A stretch of 16,780 bases of DNA, from positions 1 to 16,780 of the forward strand of contig CALHST010000055.1 of NCBI GenBank assembly GCA_938038825.1, written 5' to 3'. The translations under genes were made by a program, and so were the position numbers. The DNA is from an uncultured Paracoccaceae bacterium. GTDB taxonomy: Bacteria > Pseudomonadota > Alphaproteobacteria > Rhodobacterales > Rhodobacteraceae. The notes under the pieces are model-generated. The model saw only the letters and a program-made list of their open reading frames with translations. It did no database searches and was not told the origin of the DNA. Below are positions 7,720 to 15,368 of the stretch, piece after piece; position 1 is the stretch's first letter; every line of letters begins with the position of its first letter.

Positions 7720-8595
7720 ATGATGGAAATGACCAGCATGACAAGCGAAAAGGCCCGCCTGCGTCCTGGGAAATGGGTCTTTGCTTTGTGCATTGCGTTC
7801 TCTGTTTCTGGATGTGGAGACGGGGGCGCCTTGACCAGTGGCAGTGTGCCACTTGAAGACTTCTCGCCCAAACAGATCTTTGAACGGGGCGAATTTGAAC
7901 TGGAACGGTCGCGCCCCGAAGATGCGGCGTTTTACTTCGGTGAGATTGAGCGTCTGTATCCCTACAGTGATTTGGCACGCCGTGCGTTGATTATGCAGGC
8001 GTTTTCCTTCCATCAGGATCAGGATTACGAAAGCAGCCGCTCATCCGCGCAGCGGTTTATTGATTTTTATCCAGAAGATGACGATGCCGCGTATGCGCAG
8101 TACCTTCTGGCACTCAGCTACTATGACCAAATTGACGATATCGGACGAGACCAAGGTTTGACCTTCCAAGCGTTGCAGTCTTTACGCCAAGTGATCGAGC
8201 GGTTTCCTGATAGCGAATACGCCAAATCGTCCGTTTTGAAGTTCGATCTGGCCTTTGACCATTTGGCTGGAAAAGAAATGGAAATTGGGCGCTACTATCT
8301 CCAGCGCGACCATTTCACAGCTTCGATCAATCGGTTCCGTGTGGTGGTGGAAGATTTCCAAACAACGACACACACGGCGGAAGCCTTGCACAGGCTTGTT
8401 GAATCGTATTTGTCCTTGGGCCTTACGGACGAAGCACAGACTGCAGGTGCGATCCTTGGTTTTAACTTTCAGTCGACCAACTGGTACGAAGACAGCTATC
8501 AATTGTTGACCGGTGTGGGGCTTGAGCCCAAAGCGCGCGGCAACAACTGGCTGGCGCAAATTTATCGCCAGATGATCAAAGGCGAATGGCTCTGA
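7720..8595 (+). CDS. bamD: Outer membrane protein assembly factor BamD (lipoprotein)
   Basis: BamD is a lipoprotein subunit of the BAM complex that folds beta-barrel proteins into the outer membrane. From the ATG at 7720 it has 291 residues. The basic N-terminus and hydrophobic run WVFALCIAFSVSGC end in a lipobox VSGC, with the acylated Cys at about residue 32. TPR-like repeats follow, with typical tetratricopeptide spacing such as YFGEIERLYPYSDLARRALI and AYAQYLLALSYYDQI. Several in-frame starts (GTG 7714, ATG 7720, 7723, 7729, 7738) all keep the lipobox and none has a strong Shine-Dalgarno site. The recN neighbour and the lpxC-bamD-recN order support the call over a generic TPR lipoprotein. 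Confidence 0.94.
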   Translation: MMEMTSMTSEKARLRPGKWVFALCIAFSVSGCGDGGALTSGSVPLEDFSPKQIFERGEFELERSRPEDAAFYFGEIERLYPYSDLARRALIMQAFSFHQDQDYESSRSSAQRFIDFYPEDDDAAYAQYLLALSYYDQIDDIGRDQGLTFQALQSLRQVIERFPDSEYAKSSVLKFDLAFDHLAGKEMEIGRYYLQRDHFTASINRFRVVVEDFQTTTHTAEALHRLVESYLSLGLTDEAQTAGAILGFNFQSTNWYEDSYQLLTGVGLEPKARGNNWLAQIYRQMIKGEWL

Positions 8596-8602
8596 TGGCT
8601 GG

Positions 8603-8625
8603 GGCGGATGCGCATCGCATCCGTC
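8603..8625 (+). repeat. Extragenic palindrome between bamD and recN
   Basis: CGGATGCG and CGCATCCG form a perfect 8-bp stem around CAT (8605-8623). A G-T wobble and one more G-C pair extend the pairing to 8603-8625. No T-tract follows, so it is not a standard intrinsic terminator. Starting 7 nt after the bamD stop and ending 16 nt before recN, it could stabilise the upstream mRNA end or attenuate read-through into recN. Confidence 0.7.
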
Positions 8626-8641
8626 AGCATGGGTAGCGCTG

Positions 8642-10291
8642 ATGCTTCGCGGTCTCGAAATACGTGACATGCTTATCATTGAACGGCTGGATCTTGAATT
8701 TCAGCCGGGTTTGAATGTGCTGACCGGGGAAACCGGTGCCGGGAAGTCTATACTCTTGGATTCCCTGGGGTTTGTTCTTGGTTGGCGCGGGCGTGCGGAA
8801 CTGGTGCGCAAAGGGGCCGACACGGGCGAAGTTACTGCGTGGTTTGATTTGCCAGATGATCACCCCGCACGGACAGTATTGGAAGAGGCGGGTTTGCCCG
8901 TGTCGGATGAACTGATCTTGCGGCGGGTCAATACCACGGATGGGCGCAAAACCGCATGGGTCAATGATCGTCGCGCAAGCGGGGATGTTTTGCGTGGGTT
9001 GTCAGATGCATTGGTCGAACTGCACGGCCAACATGATGATCGGGGTCTGCTGAATCCTCGGGGGCACCGCGATATTCTGGATAGTTTTGCGGATCTAGGC
9101 GCACGCGTTGAAAAAACGCGGCAGACGTGGTCTGCGTTGCGGGCAGCTGAAAAGGCCCTTGCCCAAGCCGAAGACGCGTTGGATGCTGTCCGTGCCGAAG
9201 AGGATTTCCTGCGTCATGCCGTGAAGGAACTGGACCAACTGGACCCCAAACCGGGTGAAGAGGCCACATTGGATACACGGCGTCGCCTAATGCAATCTTC
9301 CGAAAAGATCGCGAGTGACGTGGCGCGCGCGCATGGTGCTTTGGGGTATGACGGTGCAGAAGGCGCAATGACGGACGCGATGCGGTGGCTTGAAGAGGCG
9401 GCTGCGCAAGCGGATGGGCAACTTGATGATCCGTTGGCAGCCCTTTCTCGTGCGCTGAATGAATTGGGGGACGCTGCAAGTGGGGTTGAACGCTGCCTAG
9501 ATGCGCTTCAATTCAACTCTGCCGAGCTTGAAGAAACAGAAGAACGTCTGTTCGCGATCCGGGGACTTGCGCGAAAGCATGGGGTTGCGCCTGATGACCT
9601 GGCGGGTTTTGCCGACCACTTGCGCGCGAAACTGTCTGCCTTGGAAGCCGGGGACGCTGATCTGGAACGGCTGCACGAAGACTGGAAAGACGCAGAAGTT
9701 CGCTATGCCAAAGCGGCAGATGTGCTGACCTCTGCGCGCAAAACGGCCGCCAAGCGATTGGACAAGGCGGTTAGCGCGGAACTGGCCCCGTTGAAGATGG
9801 AGCGCGCGGTTTTTGAAACGTATGTGGTGCAAGACACACCCGGACCGGATGGGCAGGATGCCGTGTCTTTTACTGTGGCCACAAACCCCGGCGCGCCTGC
9901 AGGGCCGTTGAATAAAATTGCCTCGGGCGGAGAGCTTAGCCGTTTCTTACTTGCGCTTAAGGTGTGCCTGACCCAAGGCCAATCTGGTCTTACGTTGATT
10001 TTTGACGAAATTGACCGCGGCGTGGGTGGCGCAACTGCCAACGCAGTTGGGCGACGTTTGTCAGATTTGGCGCAGGGTGGACAGGTTCTGGTTGTCACGC
10101 ATTCCCCTCAGGTGGCAGCTTTGGGTGCGCATCATTGGCGCGTCGCGAAAGAGGTCAAAGGTGGTATGACAACATCGTCCGTCGTGGCCTTGCCCGACCC
10201 AGATCGTGTGGATGAAATTGCGCGAATGTTGTCAGGCGATACCATCACGGAAGAGGCGCGCGGGGCCGCACGTGCACTTTTGGCGGGATAA
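8642..10291 (+). CDS. recN: DNA repair protein RecN
   Basis: RecN is an SMC-like cytoplasmic ATPase that acts in recombinational repair of double-strand breaks. It has 549 residues. The N-terminal half carries Walker A GETGAGKS (29-36). The middle (about 150-370) is rich in Ala, Glu, Asp, Lys and Arg heptad-like sequence, fitting the family's short coiled coil. The C-terminal half carries the ABC signature SGGELSR (428-434), Walker B LTLIFDEIDRGVGG with D455 and E456, and the switch region VVTHSPQVAA. Length and motif order are normal. The ATG at 8642 has only a weak GGGTAGCG upstream. No LexA-like box was recognised in the short gap to bamD. Confidence 0.96.
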   Translation: MLRGLEIRDMLIIERLDLEFQPGLNVLTGETGAGKSILLDSLGFVLGWRGRAELVRKGADTGEVTAWFDLPDDHPARTVLEEAGLPVSDELILRRVNTTDGRKTAWVNDRRASGDVLRGLSDALVELHGQHDDRGLLNPRGHRDILDSFADLGARVEKTRQTWSALRAAEKALAQAEDALDAVRAEEDFLRHAVKELDQLDPKPGEEATLDTRRRLMQSSEKIASDVARAHGALGYDGAEGAMTDAMRWLEEAAAQADGQLDDPLAALSRALNELGDAASGVERCLDALQFNSAELEETEERLFAIRGLARKHGVAPDDLAGFADHLRAKLSALEAGDADLERLHEDWKDAEVRYAKAADVLTSARKTAAKRLDKAVSAELAPLKMERAVFETYVVQDTPGPDGQDAVSFTVATNPGAPAGPLNKIASGGELSRFLLALKVCLTQGQSGLTLIFDEIDRGVGGATANAVGRRLSDLAQGGQVLVVTHSPQVAALGAHHWRVAKEVKGGMTTSSVVALPDPDRVDEIARMLSGDTITEEARGAARALLAG

Positions 10292-10413
10292 AGATGCAAT
10301 TCGGCCTCTTTAACGGGGCATTCTTGCGTGATTGAACACTCTGCTACGGAACAGGGGTTTTCGGGGCGACACCAACATCCTATCACGATTGAGAAACTTT
10401 CGGATATGACGTG

Positions 10414-12102
10414 ATGTCCGCACCACAGCGATCATTTTTGGCAGAGCAACTAACGTTAGCAAAAGCAGCGTTACAGGATACGTGGCATCTGATGCGCGCA
10501 CGGGGTCCAAGCCAAATCCAGTTCTGGTTCATTGCCTTGCTCGTTGGAATTGTCGCCGGGTTCATGGCGTTGCTGTTCCGCAAAGGTATCGAAAGACTAC
10601 AAGCGTTCATTTACGGCACCGAAGATGTGCAATATCTGCACAGTTTTGCCGAAGGACTGCCTTGGTACTGGATCCTGATTATTCCGATTGTCGGCGGTTT
10701 GGTCGTTGGCCAGATCTTACATCATTTCACGCCAGACGGACGGGCGCGGTCGGTGGCGGATGTCATCGAAGGCGCGGCGTTAAACGATGGTCGTGTCGAA
10801 ACGAAAGAGGGCTTGGCGTCTGCTTTGGCATCCCTTGTGACGTTATCGTCCGGGGGATCGTCTGGGCGAGAGGGCCCTGTGGTGCATTTGGCGGGCGTCA
10901 TCTCGACATGGGTCAGCACACGGATTGCGGCAGATGGCATTACGGGGCGCGACTTGTTGGGATGCGCTGTTGCGGCTGCTGTTTCGGCCAGTTTCAACGC
11001 CCCCATCGCAGGCGCCTTGTTCGCATTGGAAGTGGTCTTGCGCCACTTTGCCGTGCACGCGCTGGCCCCCATTGTGATCGCATCCGCCGTGGGCACAGTG
11101 ATTAACCGCCTTGAATACGGTGGTGTCACAGAATTTGCGTTGCCCGCCGCATCGGAATTGGCGTTCTATGTTGAATTGCCTGCGTTTTTGATCCTTGGCT
11201 TGTTGTGTGGGGTTGTCGCTGTGGCCCTTATGCGCGGTATCTTTTGGGCGGAAACAGTGGCCAATTCCGTGCAAACCAAAACCGGTTTGCCACGTTGGCT
11301 ACGGCCGGCTGTCGCGGGGGCCATGCTGGGTGCAATTGCCATCTTTTTCCCACATATCATTGGCGTGGGTTACGAAACGACGTCTATGGCTTTGACGGGA
11401 CAATTGATGTTCCACGAGGCTGTGATTTTCGCAATTCTAAAAGCGATTGCCGTTGGGATCACAATGGCTGGTCGCATGGGCGGCGGGGTGTTTTCGCCCT
11501 CATTAATGGTGGGGGCGCTGACAGGTCTGGGATTTGGGATCATCGCCACAAGTGCTTTGCCTGCATGGTCTGGTGCGATCACTTTGTATGCTTTGGCAGG
11601 AATGGGGGCTGTGGCGGCGGCTGTCCTTGGCGCGCCCATTTCAACCACGCTGATTGTTTTTGAACTGACGGGGGATTGGCAAACTGGATTGGCGGTGATG
11701 GTGACCGTGTCGTTGTCGACGGCTCTGGCATCCAGCCTTGTGCACCGCAGTTTCTTCCTGACCCAATTGGAACGACGCGGCATTCACCTGGCGGCAGGGC
11801 CGCAAGCCTATTTGCTGTCGATGTTTGGCGTCTCTGGCGTGATGCGCCCGATCAGTGGACCCGGCAGCGCAGAGCAAGAGGCCTGTTGGAGCATGGTCCA
11901 AGACGGAACATATGTGGATGCCAACAGCACACTGGAAGTGGCTATGCCGTTGTTTGACAGGCTTAATCTGGATTTTGTGCCAGTTGTTTCAATTTCAGGC
12001 GAAGGCGCGCCGCCAGAATTACTGGGTGCTTTGTACCAAGTTGACGCCCTAAAGGCCTATAACCGCGCTCTTGCCGCCACGGCAGCGGAAGAACACGGGT
12101 AA
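10414..12102 (+). CDS. ClC-family chloride channel or transporter with C-terminal CBS-like domain
   Basis: This is an inner-membrane ClC protein of 562 residues from the ATG at 10414 (a GTG at 10411 precedes it). It moves chloride, either coupled to protons or as a channel. Multiple hydrophobic segments run from about 35 to 450. Filter motifs are GSSGREGPVV with the gating glutamate at E153, and GGGVFSPSL (356-364). Two usual positions differ. The segment ASFNAPIAGALFALEVV aligns without gaps to E. coli ClC-ec1 and puts valine (V207) where the internal proton glutamate (E203) sits. The GSGIP-type filter segment is ARSVA, and the Tyr445 position appears to be Phe (F448). The soluble tail (about 470-562) holds one CBS-like unit (DANSTLEVAMPLFDRLNLDFVPVV). 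It is transcribed with the upstream genes' strand after a 122-nt gap and is convergent with DUF427. Confidence 0.93.
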   Translation: MSAPQRSFLAEQLTLAKAALQDTWHLMRARGPSQIQFWFIALLVGIVAGFMALLFRKGIERLQAFIYGTEDVQYLHSFAEGLPWYWILIIPIVGGLVVGQILHHFTPDGRARSVADVIEGAALNDGRVETKEGLASALASLVTLSSGGSSGREGPVVHLAGVISTWVSTRIAADGITGRDLLGCAVAAAVSASFNAPIAGALFALEVVLRHFAVHALAPIVIASAVGTVINRLEYGGVTEFALPAASELAFYVELPAFLILGLLCGVVAVALMRGIFWAETVANSVQTKTGLPRWLRPAVAGAMLGAIAIFFPHIIGVGYETTSMALTGQLMFHEAVIFAILKAIAVGITMAGRMGGGVFSPSLMVGALTGLGFGIIATSALPAWSGAITLYALAGMGAVAAAVLGAPISTTLIVFELTGDWQTGLAVMVTVSLSTALASSLVHRSFFLTQLERRGIHLAAGPQAYLLSMFGVSGVMRPISGPGSAEQEACWSMVQDGTYVDANSTLEVAMPLFDRLNLDFVPVVSISGEGAPPELLGALYQVDALKAYNRALAATAAEEHG

Positions 12103-12112
12103 AACCGTCTGC

Positions 12113-12457
12113 TTAGATTTGTTCGACAGTGACCCCGTCACCTGTGTAAAACGCCAAATGATCTTTGATCTGGGCGACGTTTTCATAAGGATTTTCGTAA
12201 CTCCATACTGCATTTTCCAATACCGTCGACTTGGTCACAACCGAGAAATATACCGCATCGCCCTTCAGCGGACACAGGGTGGTTTTCTCAGTTTTGTCCA
12301 GAAATGCCATCGCGATGTCTGAACGCGGAAAATAGATCACTGCCGGATAGTCACCTTCGTGCAGCTCAAGTGCGTTTTGACTTTCTCCCAGAACCGCGCC
12401 ACCAGCCCGAACGGTCCAACGACCTGTCGCGTTTGTTATTTGTATGTGCTTTGCCAT
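12113..12457 (-). CDS. DUF427 family protein
   Basis: This is a small cytoplasmic protein of 114 residues that matches the DUF427 family (PF04248). Typical motifs are WTVRAGGAVLGES, DYPAVIYFPRSDIAMAFL, CPLKGDAVYFSV and AVWSYENPYENVAQIKDHLAFY. The family has no established biochemical role that I can state. I chose the ATG at 12457, giving the start MAKHIQIT, because GGGGG lies 8 nt upstream and family members begin there. An earlier in-frame start at 12478 would add seven residues. The stop is 10 nt from the convergent ClC stop. An 8-bp inverted repeat at 12482-12514 lies directly upstream. Confidence 0.9.
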   Translation of the reverse strand: MAKHIQITNATGRWTVRAGGAVLGESQNALELHEGDYPAVIYFPRSDIAMAFLDKTEKTTLCPLKGDAVYFSVVTKSTVLENAVWSYENPYENVAQIKDHLAFYTGDGVTVEQI

Positions 12458-12481
12458 AGATCGTGCCCCCAATTGCACTGC

Positions 12482-12514
12482 GTGTTACGGTTTTCTTACA
12501 AAAACGCGTAACAC
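12482..12514. repeat. Inverted repeat upstream of the DUF427 gene
   Basis: GTGTTACG (12482-12489) and CGTAACAC (12507-12514) are perfect 8-bp arms around a 17-nt AT-rich spacer. It lies between the end of the peptidase gene and the start of the DUF427 gene, both read on the minus strand. There is no T-tract beyond the stem, so an operator or a transcript hairpin is more likely than an intrinsic terminator. Confidence 0.65.
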
Positions 12515-12526
12515 AGAAATGACAAA

Positions 12527-14320
12527 CTACACCGGAGCACAGGCGTCTTGCAACCAAGCCGCCGCCACGTCACTGACACGACTGCGGATCCTGTCCAAGA
12601 CATCCGCATGATAGGCGTTCAACCAAGCGCGTTCATCCGGGCTTAACATGGTCTGCACGATGAGACGGCGATCAATCGGGGCAAAGGTCAACGTCCGCCA
12701 ATCATACATGATACGGTGATCATCTCCGCCGGGAATTGGTGCGGCCTTTTGCACAACAACCAGGTTTTCAATGCGAATACCAAAGGCCCCTTCGCGGTAG
12801 TATCCCGGCTCATTCGACAAGATCATGCCGGGTTCCAATGGGACACCCGAGACACGCGACAAACGTTGCGGCCCCTCATGCACGCTCAGATACGCGCCAA
12901 CACCATGTCCCAAACCATGGTTGAAATCCTGCCCTGCCATCCATAGCGGCAGGCGGCCTATCATTTCGATATCCCGTCCGGCCATGCCCTTTGGCCAGCG
13001 CAACCGGGACATGCCGATCATCCCTTGCAGCACACGTGTAAAGCATTGACATGCGTCCTCGGGTGGTGCGCCAATCGCGATGGTGCGTGTGATATCGGTG
13101 GTGCCGTCCAAATATTGACCGCCACTGTCCAACACCAACAAATGCCCGTCCTCTAGAACGGCATCCGTTTCTTCGGTGACGCGGTAATGCATGATGGCGC
13201 CGTTGGGTCCGGTGCCTGAAATTGTCTCAAAGGAAATGTCGCGCAATGCGTTGTCTTTGCGCCGCGCGGCTTCCAATTGGCTGACCACCTGCGTTTCGGT
13301 CAAACTGCCCGCAGGCTGTGCATCCAACCATGCCAGCAACTCAACAACTGCCGCCCCATCCCGTAAATGCGCCTGTGCAGCCCCTTCAATTTCAGCGTCA
13401 TTCTTACGCGCCTTTGGCAAGGCACAAGGGTCAGATCCCAACACGACGTTATCCCCAAGTGCATCCACAACGCACATTGGAACCGTCTGTTTGTCCACAA
13501 GAACAGAACCCGTTAGTGATTTGACGGCATTAAGAAAATCATCTGGACTGTGGACGGAAATTGCACCCCCAAGGTGATCCCGCACATCCTTCAACTTCGC
13601 TTGCGCGGCATAAAGATCCACCTTGCCCGTATCGTGCAAAACAGCAAATCCCTGCATCACTGGATTGCGTGGAATGTCTGCTCCGCGAATGTTCAGCAAC
13701 CAGCAGATGCTATCAGGCAATGTAATCACTGCGGCTGCGTGGCCTTGTTCTTTGAGTTCCCCGGCAAGACGTGCGCGTTTGTCGCCGTGCGCTTCGCCTG
13801 CGAAATCCAAGGGATGCACTTTGGCAGGTTCCATGGCAGGGCCGGGTTGATCATCCCAAATGCGATCCACTAGATTGTCCATTTGTACCAGCGTGACGCC
13901 GCTTCCCTTTAAATCCTGTTCCAGATCTTCCAACTGCCCAGCCGTATAAAGCCATGGATCAAACCCAATCCGCCCGCCTTTTGGCAATTGCTCCTTTAAC
14001 CAGTCGCCCGGCCGGATGTCCGGCCACGGGACAGGCGTGAAATGATCCAAATCCACTTGCGCCTTGATTTGCGTGCGATACCGCCCATCAATGAAAACGC
14101 CCGCGATGCTCTGCAAGGCAATGCAAAACCCAGCGGACCCTGTGAAGCCGGTTAACCAAGACAATCTCTCATCATGGGCTGACACGTATTCCCCTTGATG
14201 GGCGTCCGCGCGGGGCACTATGAACCCATCCAGATCCTCTTTGTCCAATTGTGCGCGCAGGGATTTCAGGCGCGGCGGACCCTGTTCGGGGCGAGATGTG
14301 ACGTCAAATGACTGGAACAT
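12527..14320 (-). CDS. pepP: Xaa-Pro aminopeptidase (aminopeptidase P, M24B family)
   Basis: This predicted cytoplasmic metallopeptidase removes the N-terminal residue before proline. It has 597 residues, the long three-domain form found in many alphaproteobacteria and eukaryotic aminopeptidase P1. Two creatinase-type N-terminal domains (about 15-150 and 160-320) include IVPRADAHQGEYVSAHDERL and SICWLLNIRG. The C-terminal pita-bread domain has all five dinuclear metal ligands: D398 (LVLDSGG), D409 (TTDITRT), H472 (GHGVG), E504 (SNEPGYY) and E518 (RIENL). The upstream AGGAAGGAG (plus-strand 14329-14337), 8 nt from the ATG, fixes the start. It is divergent from the haloalkane dehalogenase gene, with only 56 nt between the two start codons. 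Confidence 0.95.
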   Translation of the reverse strand: MFQSFDVTSRPEQGPPRLKSLRAQLDKEDLDGFIVPRADAHQGEYVSAHDERLSWLTGFTGSAGFCIALQSIAGVFIDGRYRTQIKAQVDLDHFTPVPWPDIRPGDWLKEQLPKGGRIGFDPWLYTAGQLEDLEQDLKGSGVTLVQMDNLVDRIWDDQPGPAMEPAKVHPLDFAGEAHGDKRARLAGELKEQGHAAAVITLPDSICWLLNIRGADIPRNPVMQGFAVLHDTGKVDLYAAQAKLKDVRDHLGGAISVHSPDDFLNAVKSLTGSVLVDKQTVPMCVVDALGDNVVLGSDPCALPKARKNDAEIEGAAQAHLRDGAAVVELLAWLDAQPAGSLTETQVVSQLEAARRKDNALRDISFETISGTGPNGAIMHYRVTEETDAVLEDGHLLVLDSGGQYLDGTTDITRTIAIGAPPEDACQCFTRVLQGMIGMSRLRWPKGMAGRDIEMIGRLPLWMAGQDFNHGLGHGVGAYLSVHEGPQRLSRVSGVPLEPGMILSNEPGYYREGAFGIRIENLVVVQKAAPIPGGDDHRIMYDWRTLTFAPIDRRLIVQTMLSPDERAWLNAYHADVLDRIRSRVSDVAAAWLQDACAPV

Positions 14321-14376
14321 GGCGGGGACTCCTTCCTATGTTAGGGTAAACGATACCAAACTGAACCGGAGGCACC

Positions 14377-15264
14377 ATGGCGATTTCAGCAGAACCGATG
14401 GAAAAGAAAACGATCACGGTCAAAGGGCTTGATATGGCCTATAGCGAGATGGGGCAGGGCACGCCCATTGTGTTTCAGCACGGAAACCCAACGTCGCGCT
14501 ATTTGTGGCGCAACATTATGCCCCATCTTGCAGATTTGGGGCGCTGTATCGCGGTGGACTTGGTTGGGATGGGCGACAGTGCCAAATTGCCGGATAGCGG
14601 CCCAATGCGCTACAGCTTCGACACGCATTCAGACATGCTCGATGCGACATGGGACGCGTTGGGGATCAAGAACGACGTTGTATTGGTCCTGCATGATTGG
14701 GGATCAGGGCTGGGCTTCGATTGGGCCTATCGCAATCAGGACAAGGTCAAAGGCATTGCGTATATGGAGGCGATTGTGGGCACTATCCCCAGCTGGGATG
14801 CTTGGCCCGAAGATGCGCGCAATATTTTCCAAGCAATGCGCAGCCCCGCGGGCGAAGAACTGGTACTGGACAAGAACATCTTTGTCGAACGTATCCTGCC
14901 ATCCGCCATCCTGCGAGACCTGTCCGAGGCTGAAATGGACCATTACCGTGCGCCCTATCTGGAACCCGGTGAAAGCCGCCGTCCAACGCTCGACTGGCCG
15001 CGCCAAATCCCTGTGGCTGGCGAGCCACCCGAAGTCGTCGCGCGCGTACAGGCTTATGCGAAATGGCTATCGGGGTCAGATTTGCCGAAGCTTTTCATCA
15101 ATGCAGAACCGGGCTCCATCCTGACAGGCAAAGCCCGCGACTGGTGCCGATCTTGGCCTAACCAAAGTGAAGTGACCGTCAAAGGGACACACTTTATCCA
15201 AGAAGACAGCCCGGATGAAATTGCAGCGGCCCTGCGCGCGATTGTGAGAGGACTACACAGGTGA
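14377..15264 (+). CDS. Haloalkane dehalogenase, subfamily II (alpha/beta hydrolase)
   Basis: This 295-residue soluble alpha/beta hydrolase is predicted to cleave carbon-halogen bonds of haloalkanes by nucleophilic attack and hydrolysis, releasing alcohol and halide. The catalytic pentad of DhaA/LinB-type enzymes is complete: halide-binding N37 in HGNPTSRYLW, nucleophile D107 and halide-binding W108 in LHDWGSGLGFDWA, acid E131 in YMEAI, and base H272 in KGTHFIQEDSPDEI. The acid after strand beta-6 defines subfamily II. The lid region includes AMRSPAGEELVLDKNIFVERILPSAI (split here only by naming). GGAGG at 14368-14372, 4 nt from the ATG, supports the start. No transporter or downstream oxidation gene of an obvious degradation pathway sits beside it, so the natural substrate is unknown. 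Confidence 0.94.
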   Translation: MAISAEPMEKKTITVKGLDMAYSEMGQGTPIVFQHGNPTSRYLWRNIMPHLADLGRCIAVDLVGMGDSAKLPDSGPMRYSFDTHSDMLDATWDALGIKNDVVLVLHDWGSGLGFDWAYRNQDKVKGIAYMEAIVGTIPSWDAWPEDARNIFQAMRSPAGEELVLDKNIFVERILPSAILRDLSEAEMDHYRAPYLEPGESRRPTLDWPRQIPVAGEPPEVVARVQAYAKWLSGSDLPKLFINAEPGSILTGKARDWCRSWPNQSEVTVKGTHFIQEDSPDEIAAALRAIVRGLHR

Positions 15265-15368
15265 GAATGTCGGCAATGAGCCCAAAAGTACTGGATGCTG
15301 CGCTGTGCTCCAATGGCCGCTCTCCCATACGGTGCGCTGCCAATCCAACTTCTATCAATTGGTCAGAA
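15265..15368. other. Short convergent gap with repeat-like appearance
   Basis: This 104-nt gap between the convergent dehalogenase and SDR genes shows no terminator. It begins GAATGTCGGCAATGAGCC, which reminds me of dispersed intergenic repeat sequences in Rhodobacteraceae and rhizobia. That memory cannot be verified here. No second copy was seen in the window. Confidence 0.25.

Noticed and set aside
10294..10335. A 13-residue frame (MQFGLFNGAFLRD) just after recN, with a purine-rich GGGAT upstream
   Set aside because: It resembles the N-terminus of luciferase-like monooxygenases for a few residues only and then stops. It is too short to support a leader peptide or a pseudogene.
10450..10459. 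Palindrome CTAACGTTAG, partly matched by CTAACGTTAC at the ftsZ stop (6471)
   Set aside because: Both lie in or at the end of coding sequence, and short matches like this are expected by chance.
10482..11663. Frames of 207 and 152 codons within the ClC gene
   Set aside because: Both are shadows in another frame of the ClC gene, rich in Arg, Cys and Gly, with no domain.
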